Origin: an uncultured Eubacterium sp.
GTDB lineage: Bacteria; Bacillota; Clostridia; Lachnospirales; Lachnospiraceae
Reading direction: 5' to 3'
Assembly (NCBI GenBank): GCA_934316845.1
Contig: CAKRDZ010000005.1
Coordinates: 1 to 64,000 of the forward strand
Length of the DNA stretch: 64,000 bases
The translations under genes and the position numbers were made by a program. Under the pieces are notes generated by a model. It had not been told where the DNA came from and did not search any database. It saw only the letters and a program-made list of their open reading frames with translations. Shown piece by piece: positions 36,520-44,453 of this stretch. Each line of letters starts with the position of its first letter. The first letter of the stretch is position 1.

Positions 36520-37194
36520 ATGAAACTATTATTGGCAGAAGACGAACGCGAATTATCCGATGCGCTGACCGTCATACTGACGCACAGCAATTATCTGGTT
36601 GATGCCGTATACACCGGCACGGACGCTCTGGATTATCTTCAAGTAGAACATTACGACGGCGTGATTCTGGATGTCATGATGCCGGGCATGGATGGCTTTG
36701 AAGTTTTAAAATCCCTGCGTGCCGCCGGAAATACGGTGCCTGTTCTGATGCTTACTGCCAGAAGTGATGTGGACGATCGTGTAACCGGTCTTGATCTGGG
36801 AGCGGACGATTATCTGACAAAGCCGTTTGCCACGAAAGAGCTGCTTGCCAGAGTCCGTGCCATCACAAGACGCGTTACCGATGCGTCCAGCTCGCTGCTC
36901 ACCCTTGGGAACGTCACATTGGACTGTGCTTCCTTTGAACTTACCTGCAGCGGCCAGACACTTCGCCTCAACCGTAAGGAATTCCAACTGCTGCAGTTAT
37001 TTATGAGTTATCCAAATCAAACCTTTTCTGCGGAACATCTGATGCAGAAAATATGGGGATATGAAAGTGACGCAGAGATCAATGTCGTATGGGTTAATAT
37101 CTCAAATCTACGCAAGAAATTTACTGCCCTGGGTGCGGACATCCAGATACGTTCGCACCGCAATCAGGGCTACCAGATTGAGGTGAAGCCATGA
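36520..37194 (+). CDS. OmpR-family response regulator
   Basis: 224 residues. Receiver domain with E7-D8 and the phosphoacceptor D51 in 'GVILDVMMPGMDGFEVLK', Thr in 'MLTARSD', Lys in 'YLTKPFATKELLARV'. C-terminal winged helix ('LRLNRKEFQLLQLFMSYPNQTFSAEHLMQKIWGYE', 'VWVNISNLRKKF'). The start at 36520 follows GGGAGG. The stop overlaps the kinase start by four bases (ATGA). It is located 75 bases after the beta-helix protein gene and probably regulates the same locus. Confidence 0.92.
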   Translation: MKLLLAEDERELSDALTVILTHSNYLVDAVYTGTDALDYLQVEHYDGVILDVMMPGMDGFEVLKSLRAAGNTVPVLMLTARSDVDDRVTGLDLGADDYLTKPFATKELLARVRAITRRVTDASSSLLTLGNVTLDCASFELTCSGQTLRLNRKEFQLLQLFMSYPNQTFSAEHLMQKIWGYESDAEINVVWVNISNLRKKFTALGADIQIRSHRNQGYQIEVKP

Positions 37195-38468
37195 AAAAAA
37201 TACGAAGAAATTTTATTGTTATCGCCATGCTTTCTATGTTTTTAGTGCTAACCATCATCATTACGGCACTCAATTACATAAATTACCAAAAAATGGGGGG
37301 GAATCTGGACGACGTTACCCACATTCTTGAAATGGGAAATGGAAGTTTTTATGAATCTCCGGATCCGTCCGACGAGGACCACGACCCTTCCGGACACTCC
37401 CCTGATGATAATTTCCCGCAAACGCATAATAAAGTGCCGGAACCACCCAAAAGCATATCGGAAGAAACCCCTTATCAAACACGTTACTTTACCGTACGCT
37501 ATGATGCTTCCGGCACGATATATGCAACCTCCGTCGGGCACATCTCGGCAGTAGATGCCACACAGGCACGCGCTTATGCCGCCAAAGTCTACGATGTAGC
37601 TCCCAGCACAGGTTTTATCGACATATACCGTTATCGCACCGTAAAATCAGGCGACCGCGTTTTATGCATTTTTATTGATGCAGAAAAAGAGTTATCCACA
37701 TATCGCGGATCTCTTATGACAAGCATAGCAATTTCTGCGGCCGGTCTATTTTCCGTATTTTTACTGCTATGTTTCTTTTCAAAACTCATTCTTCGCCCGG
37801 TGGAAGAAAGCTATCGGAAGCAAAAACAATTCCTTACCGATGCCGGGCATGAATTAAAGACACCTCTTACGATAATCGATGCAAATACCGAAGTTCTGGA
37901 GATGGAAATAGGATCTTCAAAATGGCTGGACAGCACGAGAAATCAAGTAATACGACTAACAAATATGGTGAAGCAATTCACTGCATTAGCAAAAATGGAT
38001 GAAGCCCAGGGACTTTTACAAAAAGCCCGGTTTTCACTTTCCCAAGTATTAAATGAAACCGTCGACTTATTTATCCCTGTTGCCACATCCACCCACCGCA
38101 CACTTCAGGTATCGTGTGCGGAAGATCTGTATTATGTCGGCGACGAAGAGCAGTTCCGCCAGCTCTTTTGTCTGCTTCTCGATAATGCGATCAAATATTC
38201 GACGCCGGATTCCCGAATTGAACTTACACTGTGTAAGCATGGCAAGCATCTCTGCTTTACCATTTTCAATGAATGTGAAGGCATCGCAAAAGGTTCGCAG
38301 GACATTTTATTTGAACGCTTTTATCGAAGTGATTCTTCCCGCAACTCCTCCACCGGAGGTTCAGGCATCGGTCTTTCGATCGCCCATTCTATCGTAGAAA
38401 ATCACAAAGGAAGCATCCACGCAGAAAGCGCCGATGGAAAAAGTTTACAGATTAAAGTTCTTTTATAA
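37191..38468 (+). CDS. Two-component sensor histidine kinase
   Basis: 425 residues. TM1 (about 8-31), an extracytoplasmic sensor domain of about 140 residues with an acidic Asp/His/Pro-rich stretch (52-80), TM2 (about 178-200), then HisKA with H220 in 'FLTDAGHELKTPLTI' and an ATPase domain with N box ('LFCLLLDNAIKYS') and G box ('STGGSGIGLSIAHSIV'). Partner of the overlapping OmpR regulator. The signal is unknown. The 3' end overlaps that of the lactate dehydrogenase gene by 17 bases, convergent. Confidence 0.92.
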   Translation: MKKIRRNFIVIAMLSMFLVLTIIITALNYINYQKMGGNLDDVTHILEMGNGSFYESPDPSDEDHDPSGHSPDDNFPQTHNKVPEPPKSISEETPYQTRYFTVRYDASGTIYATSVGHISAVDATQARAYAAKVYDVAPSTGFIDIYRYRTVKSGDRVLCIFIDAEKELSTYRGSLMTSIAISAAGLFSVFLLLCFFSKLILRPVEESYRKQKQFLTDAGHELKTPLTIIDANTEVLEMEIGSSKWLDSTRNQVIRLTNMVKQFTALAKMDEAQGLLQKARFSLSQVLNETVDLFIPVATSTHRTLQVSCAEDLYYVGDEEQFRQLFCLLLDNAIKYSTPDSRIELTLCKHGKHLCFTIFNECEGIAKGSQDILFERFYRSDSSRNSSTGGSGIGLSIAHSIVENHKGSIHAESADGKSLQIKVLL

Positions 38469-39387
38469 CATTCTTTAGTGTCGCCGCAGACTGTTCTAAT
38501 TTCTCCCGTTCTTTTTGATCAAGTGAAATTGGAACATGCGTCTCGACACCATCAAATCCCACAATCGTCGGCATACTAAGCGCCACATCCTCTATCCCAT
38601 ATGCTCCATCTAACACCGTCGATACCGGCAGAATTGACTTTTCATCGCGAATAATACATTCGCAGATCCGTTTAACCGCCATCGCAATTCCATAATACGT
38701 CGCCTGTTTTTTTTGAATAATATCATAGGCACTGTTTTTCACGCGGCTGGCAATTTCTTCCATCGCCGCATCATGATTATAAAATCCACGCATCTCGCAG
38801 AAATCATGCACCGGAATCCCCGACACATTGGTGCTGCTCCATGCCACAATCTCACTGTCACCATGTTCCCCAATAATAAACGAATGTACACTCCGGTTAT
38901 CCACACTCAAATGTCTGCCAAGCTCATACTTCAATCTCGCAGTATCCAGCACAGTCCCTGAGCCGATCACGCGCTCTTTCGGCAGACCACTGAGTTTTGC
39001 CGCCTCATACGTCAAGATATCGACCGGATTCGATACGATCAGTAAAATGCCTTGAAAATCGAGCGCCGCGATCTGAGGCATAATCTTTTCATAAATCGCA
39101 ACATTTTTATGCACAAGATCCAGTCTTGTCTCGTCCGGTTTCTGGTTCGCCCCCGCCGTCACGATCACGATCGCAGCATCTGCGATATCTTTATACTCTC
39201 CGGCATAAATCTTCATCGGCCCCGCAAACGGCATGCCGTGCGCAATATCCTTCGCCTCTCCATCTGCCTTATCAAAATTCGCATCCAGCAACACCATCTC
39301 CGAAAACAACTTGCTCTGCATCAAGGTAAACGCCGTCGCGGCACCAACAAATCCACAACCGATCACCGCTGCTTTTCTCTGATTCAT
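38452..39387 (-). CDS. ldh: L-lactate dehydrogenase
   Basis: 311 residues. The NAD-binding loop 'GCGFVGAATAF' is at 10-20. The specificity loop 'GANQKPDETRLDL' has Gln82, which marks lactate rather than malate dehydrogenase. The catalytic 'IIGEHGDSE' has H175 and the nearby 'SNPVDILTY' is typical. It converts pyruvate and NADH to L-lactate at the end of fermentation. Residues in the allosteric site were not assessed. AGAAGGAG precedes the ATG. Monocistronic. Confidence 0.94.
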   Translation of the reverse strand: MNQRKAAVIGCGFVGAATAFTLMQSKLFSEMVLLDANFDKADGEAKDIAHGMPFAGPMKIYAGEYKDIADAAIVIVTAGANQKPDETRLDLVHKNVAIYEKIMPQIAALDFQGILLIVSNPVDILTYEAAKLSGLPKERVIGSGTVLDTARLKYELGRHLSVDNRSVHSFIIGEHGDSEIVAWSSTNVSGIPVHDFCEMRGFYNHDAAMEEIASRVKNSAYDIIQKKQATYYGIAMAVKRICECIIRDEKSILPVSTVLDGAYGIEDVALSMPTIVGFDGVETHVPISLDQKEREKLEQSAATLKNVIKEL

Positions 39388-39490
39388 GTGATCATCTCCT
39401 TCTAGTCTTTGTGCTTAGAGTGTACCATTTTGCTTTTCTTTATTCCGTTGTTATAACCACATTTTACCAGAGGTTTTATTTTGCTGAAAC

Positions 39491-39518
39491 AAAGAGCCGG
39501 TATAATGTCCGACTCTTT
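39491..39518 (-). terminator. Terminator-like hairpin after the LRR fragment
   Basis: Ten-base-pair stem with one G-T pair (39491-39500 with 39509-39518), ten bases after the fragment's stop. The minus-strand tail is only moderately T-rich. Confidence 0.6.
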
Positions 39519-39527
39519 GTTCTCTCT

Positions 39528-39701
39528 TTACCTTTCATAAATTTTCACTTCTCCGTCCGCATTTGCCGCTTTCTTATATATTTGCTTACACCCTTTTGGC
39601 ACATACAATGTAATTCCATCCATGTTAATGTTTTCCAAAACCGGTGGTTTTCTACTTTCCAATACATAAGACAAATTTTTGACATCCGCTCCCCAGCACA
39701 T
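39528..39701 (-). pseudogene. C-terminal fragment of an LRR_5/BspA-type surface protein
   Basis: A 57-codon minus-strand frame ends 'NMDGITLYVPKGCKQIYKKAANADGEVKIYE', the typical last repeat of BspA-like leucine-rich proteins ('ITLYVPKG...Y...'). No signal peptide, no further repeats upstream and no ribosome site. The upstream sequence belongs to the unrelated 39722-40768 gene. A remnant of an LRR gene of the type still present at 42966-46043. Confidence 0.6.
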
Positions 39702-39721
39702 TCCAAACCTTTTTTGCTATT

Positions 39722-40768
39722 TTATCCTATTTTATATTTCAAAAAGTCTGTCGCTTCTCCATCATAATTTCCTTTGGAAGCAAGTACATAAAACTCTTTT
39801 TCCGAGGAAACCAGCAAGTCAATTACTGTCATATCCCGGCTCAGTGAATATTTGTCATTATCTACACCATTTACCAGACATTTCCATGACTTTTTGTTTG
39901 ATTGATAGACATAAATACCTGACATATAGGCAGCATATAACTTCCCATTATGTCCTGCAAAAACGATTTCCTGATCTGTGATCGGATAAGCATCCTCTGT
40001 CTTTTGTCCATTCAACTGCTTCACAAGATTCCGAATCGGTGTTGCATCTATCACATCGGACTGTTTTCCATCCTTTAAACGATAGGTTTTTACAACATCT
40101 GATTTTTTACTTGGATTTCCAATTTTATCCAGACAATATGTATAGGAATACAATTTATCTCCAATGATCTCTGCATCTGTAGAAGAAACTTTTGTAGTCC
40201 ACTGTACCTTATTGGATTTAAAATCTACGCAAACCGCCTGATATCCATTCTGTTTTCCTATTTGACAGATCAATACATAACGATTTTTCCCAGCCTCCAA
40301 TACGTTCTTTACAGAATACGACTTTTTCCACTCCTTTATTTTTGCGAGACGACACGTCTTTGTTTTCTTTCCTTTTGCATTTCGGAAAATAATCTCTGAA
40401 GAATCCGGATCTGCTTCTACATATCCTTTCGCTGTTGGATAAATCGTGTAGTATTTCTTCTTCCCCTTAATATTCATTGCCGTGTCCTTTACCATATTGG
40501 AAGTCCATTTGTCCTTTTTCTCATCATAAACAGCCTTCTGGTTAATGCCATCTTCATCGATATAGTAAGACACAATTTTTCCCGATGCATCTAAAATAAC
40601 TTCCTGCATTTCCAATGCACCCGTCTTTAACTTGTTTTCATTAAAATCGCTGGCCGTATTTGTGTTAATTTTCGCAGCATAAACGGCAGCATCATTTTTT
40701 TGAAAACCACTTACCAATAACCCCGTACAAAATAGAATTGTTGCAATAACATGTTTTGTCCTTCTCAT
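39722..40768 (-). CDS. Secreted protein with possible beta-propeller, unknown
   Basis: 348 residues with a signal peptide ('KHVIATILFCTGLLVSGF'). The mature part is beta-rich and lysine-rich, with recurring 'Y..(K/D)...W' strands ('KAVYDEKKDKWTSNMV', 'VCVDFKSNKVQWTTKV', 'GIYVYQSNKKSWKCLV') spaced like blades of a propeller. I do not recognise a family. The start at 40768 follows AAAGGAG. It follows the truncated adenylating-ligase gene on the same strand and belongs to the series of exported proteins downstream of the agr locus. Confidence 0.6.
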   Translation of the reverse strand: MRRTKHVIATILFCTGLLVSGFQKNDAAVYAAKINTNTASDFNENKLKTGALEMQEVILDASGKIVSYYIDEDGINQKAVYDEKKDKWTSNMVKDTAMNIKGKKKYYTIYPTAKGYVEADPDSSEIIFRNAKGKKTKTCRLAKIKEWKKSYSVKNVLEAGKNRYVLICQIGKQNGYQAVCVDFKSNKVQWTTKVSSTDAEIIGDKLYSYTYCLDKIGNPSKKSDVVKTYRLKDGKQSDVIDATPIRNLVKQLNGQKTEDAYPITDQEIVFAGHNGKLYAAYMSGIYVYQSNKKSWKCLVNGVDNDKYSLSRDMTVIDLLVSSEKEFYVLASKGNYDGEATDFLKYKIG

Positions 40769-40831
40769 AACTAATCTCCTTTTCCTTGAATACAATGTAT
40801 GCCATTCATTTGCTTTTTGCTTATCTAATTC

Positions 40832-41221
40832 TCAGTAAAAGTTTTTCTGCCTTTCCAGTTTATCCCAGTTTGAGATCTCATAAACTTCGTAATTTTCTAC
40901 CACAAAAACCGGCTTCCAGTTTTGAGTTAAATAGCCTCGGACACAGCATAGATACCTTGCCCGATAAATTTGTGTAATCTGTAATGCTTCCTGCTCTCTC
41001 AAATTTGAAGGCAAGAGAATCGGAACGATACCATTTTTCACAAAAGAAAGATAGCACATGATACAGCCAAGTGTATTTTCACACACCATCACCGCAACGG
41101 TCCTCCCCTCAAGAACGCTTTCTATTTCCTTTCGTCTTCGCACTAACTGCTGGCACGAAATCGTTTCGCCAGAGTCCAGATAAATTGCTATATTTTCTTT
41201 GTAACATTCAAGATCCCACAT
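40832..41221 (-). pseudogene. AMP-binding (adenylating) enzyme, N-terminal fragment
   Basis: 129 residues equal to the first quarter of an acyl-adenylate-forming enzyme: 'IAIYLDSGETISCQQLVRRRKEIESVL' and 'RTVAVMVCENTLGCIMCYLSFVKNGIVPILLPSNLREQEALQI'. The family normally has 450-550 residues. The P-loop (TSGSTG) and everything after it are missing; the frame ends with 'DKLERQKNFY'. A good ribosome site (AGGGGG) precedes the ATG, so a truncated peptide may still be made. A 65-base piece of a relative recurs at 44314-44378. It is not a copy of the ligase at 48274-49488. Confidence 0.65.
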
Positions 41222-41318
41222 TGGTTTTTTCCCCCTATTTCATATAAAATATCTTTAGAATTTTTTGTCATTCACCCGCCAAAGCCGTAAATACCACTAA
41301 AACTGTAATAACAAAACT

Positions 41319-41355
41319 ATGCTGGTCAAAACTCTTTTAAACATCTGACCAGCAT
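41319..41355. terminator. Ten-base-pair hairpin between the agr remnant and the ligase fragment
   Basis: Perfect stem (41319-41328 with 41346-41355). T-runs on either side are weak, so its role as terminator is uncertain. The other bases of 41222-41411 contain no convincing peptide gene. Confidence 0.4.
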
Positions 41356-41411
41356 TTATAAACTTTTTAATCGTTATTGTCTTCGCATCCACTTTCTACT
41401 CAACCAATTTA

Positions 41412-41476
41412 AGTGTAACAAGTTCATTCCGATCTGACAATACAAATTACATTATTTTGCTTTTTTCTACAGAATT
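41412..41476 (-). pseudogene. Remnant of a second agr locus (agrC tail plus agrD promoter)
   Basis: 41447-41476 is identical to 52134-52163 and encodes the last nine codons and the stop of the AgrC-like kinase (NSVEKSKIM). Directly behind it, a copy of the promoter that stands before agrD is kept: -35 TTGTCA (41435-41440) and -10 TACACT (41412-41417), 17 bases apart, as at 52099-52127. The rest of the kinase is absent and no agrD-like peptide is recognisable after the promoter. Confidence 0.75.
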
Positions 41477-41525
41477 TTACCTTTTTACCTTAGCAAGGAC
41501 TTTGATCAGTGAACAAAATTCTAAC

Positions 41526-41560
41526 AAAGCCCCGTCATACAAAGGTATAACCGAGGCTTT
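41526..41560 (-). terminator. Terminator of the BIG2/DUF285 protein gene
   Basis: Nine-base-pair stem with one G-T pair (41526-41534 with 41552-41560), 20 bases after the stop at 41583, followed on the minus strand by a T-containing tail. Confidence 0.6.
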
Positions 41561-41582
41561 ATTCCGTTCACAACGAACGTGC

Positions 41583-42752
41583 TTATTTATTTTCGATTGT
41601 AATTGTCTTTACAAATTCACCCGTTGGCAGGCAAGAGTTTTTGTCATCCGCAATAAAATTTTTCTGCTCTTCATTCGAAACAATAATTTTACTGCTTCCT
41701 GAGTCTCCCAACCAAAATGCGCATACAGAACTCTTTACATTTTTGAAACTAAAGGCTCTTCCGATTCGAAGCGTAAGCGCTGAAAACATGTGATCCGAAT
41801 TGTAAAACATACTATCCATTTTTTCCACATTAGATGTATCAAAATTATTGCCTAAATCCAATGTTGTATCTCCCAATGTAGCTGCATTATATTCATAAAA
41901 CATCTTACTCATATCTTTTACTTCTGTCGTATAGAGATTCTCTATGCCGCTTATCTTTCCCACCTCACAACATAAATACGTTGAATCCGGGTTTGCAACT
42001 ACTCCTTTTTCCTGTCCAACCGTCATTTCATACAGGCCATTTGCATCTTGATCTGTATACCATGCCATAACACTTTTATTTTGTTTTTCTGATAAATCAA
42101 AACTATTAATCACACCATCCGGTACTTGTGCGCTGTCAGAAAAAGTCAATCTCTCAATGTCCTTCCGCAATACATCTGTTCCAAAAAAATAATGTCTTGA
42201 AACAGTAGTAAGCACCTGGTCATCTAGATGTTCATATGGCACGAAAGTAGTCACAGCAGGTTCCACCATAATTCTATTTTCTGTCGGCTCATGAGTTTTC
42301 AACGGTTCCTCGGTTGCCTTCGGCGTCTGGCTTGGCGTTGCACTCGGTGTCACCACCGGAGTTACTGCCGGACTTTGCGTAGGCAGCGTCGTCGGTGTTG
42401 CTTTTTGTTCTGCATTCTTTTCAGACTTCGAACTTCCTTTTACTACAACATTACAAATAAGTTTTTTCTTTCCAAGTTTACAGGAAATCTTTGCCTTGCC
42501 GGCTTTTAAGGCTTTTACTTTAACACTCGCCTTTTTCTTTGCTGAAAGACGAACATTTTTCTTGCCGGAAAGAACAGACCACTTGGCTTTCTTATTCGTT
42601 TTCTTTACCTTTAGTGTAACCGTCTGAGAAACTTTTAAGTTAAGTTTCTTCGTACTTAAAGCCGGTGCAGCTGCATCTGCCGGTACTGCCGTCTGACAAA
42701 GCCCGATCATCAATGCCAGCGCTATGATACCTGATAATTTTTTTGTTTTCAT
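41583..42752 (-). CDS. Secreted protein with BIG2 and BspA/DUF285-type repeats
   Basis: 389 residues. Signal peptide (1-28), a lysine-rich BIG2 domain (about 30-105: 'LSTKKLNLKVSQTVTLKVKKTNKKAKWSVLSGKK'), a Pro/Thr linker (about 118-160), then a DUF285-type region with 'VKDMSKMFYEYNAATLGDTTLDLGNNFDTSNVEKMDSMFYNSD', as in BspA-like surface proteins. Likely an exported adhesin or wall-associated protein. It has its own promoter within the 100-bp cassette at 42787-42886 and a terminator downstream. Organisation with BIG2 first resembles the 11097-14198 protein. Confidence 0.75.
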   Translation of the reverse strand: MKTKKLSGIIALALMIGLCQTAVPADAAAPALSTKKLNLKVSQTVTLKVKKTNKKAKWSVLSGKKNVRLSAKKKASVKVKALKAGKAKISCKLGKKKLICNVVVKGSSKSEKNAEQKATPTTLPTQSPAVTPVVTPSATPSQTPKATEEPLKTHEPTENRIMVEPAVTTFVPYEHLDDQVLTTVSRHYFFGTDVLRKDIERLTFSDSAQVPDGVINSFDLSEKQNKSVMAWYTDQDANGLYEMTVGQEKGVVANPDSTYLCCEVGKISGIENLYTTEVKDMSKMFYEYNAATLGDTTLDLGNNFDTSNVEKMDSMFYNSDHMFSALTLRIGRAFSFKNVKSSVCAFWLGDSGSSKIIVSNEEQKNFIADDKNSCLPTGEFVKTITIENK

Positions 42753-42786
42753 TAAAATCTACCTTCTTTCATAACTTATTTTATTG

Positions 42787-42886
42787 TTACGTAAATCTTA
42801 TCATATGAGACATTTTCATGCAACACCAGATTTTTACAATTGGTAATATTAGGACGGCTCACATTGTTTGCCGTCCTTTTTCCTTT
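42787..42886 (-). promoter_or_regulatory. 100-bp direct repeat, copy 1: hairpin plus promoter
   Basis: Identical over 100 bases to 44186-44285. On the minus strand it holds a hairpin (42851-42858 with 42870-42877), then -35 TTGCAT (42818-42823) and -10 TAAGAT (42795-42800), 17 bases apart. It ends 35 bases before the start of the BIG2/DUF285 gene. The hairpin probably ends the previous transcript. Confidence 0.8.
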
Positions 42887-42965
42887 TATTGTAAGATCGT
42901 CACATTCATCCTCAACAGCAACGTCCAAGAACAAGCCAAAAAATAACTTACAAGTATACGCTAAA

Positions 42966-44147
42966 CTATACGAAACGAATTCGTTTTCCGCGTCTTATTA
43001 CATTCATATCTTGATATTTTTTCATATACTTTATCATCTTTTTCTCCAAAACTTTGCTTAACTGATAATAGTATTCTATCGCGATAATTGAATTTTTATT
43101 GGGTCCACATAGTATTGGCATATCATTTCCTTCAATATGAATCGTCCCGTTTGTATCAAGACTAGTACCCACAAGCCAGCCATCGTACCATCGCCGCGCA
43201 GTTTTAGGTATATAAATGTCCGATGTACTTCCCGCCCATATTATCTTTTCCGGCAATATTTTAACCTGTTTTGGAATATGTACTTCATTTTTACTGTTCA
43301 CAAGTGCCGCAATCAGCTTTCCTGTTTGTTTTTCGTACAAACAGTTATTACTTACTCCAAATTTAGTATTTGCTTTCTCTATACTAATTTGCACACCGGG
43401 TCTTTTCGTACTAAGCGTGTTAAACGCTTCATTACCTATTTTTTCAACTTTCGCCGGAATAATCATCTTTCCCGTATATTTGCTCCAATGATATAACATT
43501 GAACCATCCTTTGACAAAATCAACTGCTTTGACACTTTAAATTTAGGATTTTTTTTGCTGATTTTTATCTCTTCCAATGACCCGCATTGATAAAATGCAC
43601 TAAAGTCTATACTTATTGTTGCTTCCGGAATTGTTATTTTTTTCATCTTTCTACATTGATAAAAAAGATGACTTTCTATCTGTTGCAGTTTCTTTGGCAA
43701 ATGAATCGTCTCCAGTTTTGTCAATCCGGCAAAAGAAAACATCGCAATCTGTGTCACACTATCCGGCAGGACAATGCTTTTTATATTGGTGTTATTTTTA
43801 CTAATTGTACCATCGTCTGTCGAGTACATTACGCCAAAAATATTCCAGATCCGATCCAGCTCAAGATCATTTTCAGAAGCCATTTTTACAACAGACGCGC
43901 CCTCAATCATCGAGGGAATGACTACTTTACTGCACTTTCCATCAACAGTCAGTTTTGTGATCCAGCATTCTTGTCTATCTTCTGAGAAATACACATTTGC
44001 TTTAACATCTTTGTCAATTCTAATTACCTTTTTGCTTGTTGTGTCCCACGAAGAGAAAGCAGATACATTTTTTGTACTGCAAAAACAAAGCAGTAATAAT
44101 AGCAGTATAGATAATACTTTCAAATATTTACTAAATCGTTTTTCCAT
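42966..44147 (-). CDS. Secreted LRR_5/BspA-like protein
   Basis: 393 residues. Signal peptide ('YLKVLSILLLLLLCFCSTKNVSAF'), then BspA-type leucine-rich repeats: 'IKSIVLPDSVTQIAMFSFAGLTKLETIHLPKKLQQIESHLFYQCRKMKKITIP', '..FSAFYQCGSLEEIKISKKNP', 'GKMIIPAKVEKIGNEAFNTL' and 'KNEVHIPKQVKILPEKI'. The C-terminal 60 residues are helical and basic. Exported, probably surface-bound by unknown means. The start at 44147 follows GAGGGG; a frame extension upstream lies within the 100-bp promoter cassette and is not coding. Confidence 0.72.
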   Translation of the reverse strand: MEKRFSKYLKVLSILLLLLLCFCSTKNVSAFSSWDTTSKKVIRIDKDVKANVYFSEDRQECWITKLTVDGKCSKVVIPSMIEGASVVKMASENDLELDRIWNIFGVMYSTDDGTISKNNTNIKSIVLPDSVTQIAMFSFAGLTKLETIHLPKKLQQIESHLFYQCRKMKKITIPEATISIDFSAFYQCGSLEEIKISKKNPKFKVSKQLILSKDGSMLYHWSKYTGKMIIPAKVEKIGNEAFNTLSTKRPGVQISIEKANTKFGVSNNCLYEKQTGKLIAALVNSKNEVHIPKQVKILPEKIIWAGSTSDIYIPKTARRWYDGWLVGTSLDTNGTIHIEGNDMPILCGPNKNSIIAIEYYYQLSKVLEKKMIKYMKKYQDMNVIRRGKRIRFV

Positions 44148-44185
44148 CCTTTTTATCCCCTCTTTCAATAAAATCGTTTTTTTTC

Positions 44186-44285
44186 TTACGTAAATCTTAT
44201 CATATGAGACATTTTCATGCAACACCAGATTTTTACAATTGGTAATATTAGGACGGCTCACATTGTTTGCCGTCCTTTTTCCTTT
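44186..44285 (-). promoter_or_regulatory. 100-bp direct repeat, copy 2: hairpin plus promoter
   Basis: Perfect copy of 42787-42886, with -35 TTGCAT (44217-44222) and -10 TAAGAT (44194-44199). It ends 39 bases before the LRR_5 gene start. The pair suggests that the gene between them arrived by, or underwent, duplication of a cassette. Confidence 0.8.
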
Positions 44286-44313
44286 GCTCATCGACTTTTT
44301 GTGTTTTCACCGT

Positions 44314-44378
44314 TTTAAGCTAAATAACCACGGGTGCAGCATAGATAACTTGCCTGATAAACTTATGCAATCCGTAAT
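44314..44378 (-). pseudogene. Remnant of an adenylating-ligase gene
   Basis: 65 bases align without gaps to 40921-40985 inside the ligase fragment, at roughly 80% identity by eye. The reading frame is broken. The following bases (to about 44450) resemble 41500-41545, so the same junction occurs twice. Confidence 0.55.
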
Positions 44379-44453
44379 ATATCTTCAGAATTTTTCTTTT
44401 TAGTCTTGAAATGAACTTTAAGTAGTGAAAAAAATTTTTCTAACAAAGTCCCA

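Noticed and set aside
38452..39387. Malate dehydrogenase
   Set aside because: The specificity loop has Gln at position 82, which points to lactate dehydrogenase.
41222..41411. agrD-like peptide behind the remnant promoter
   Set aside because: A short frame of about 31 codons from a GTG lacks the Cys and QPK.P block, so I do not call it a second agrD.
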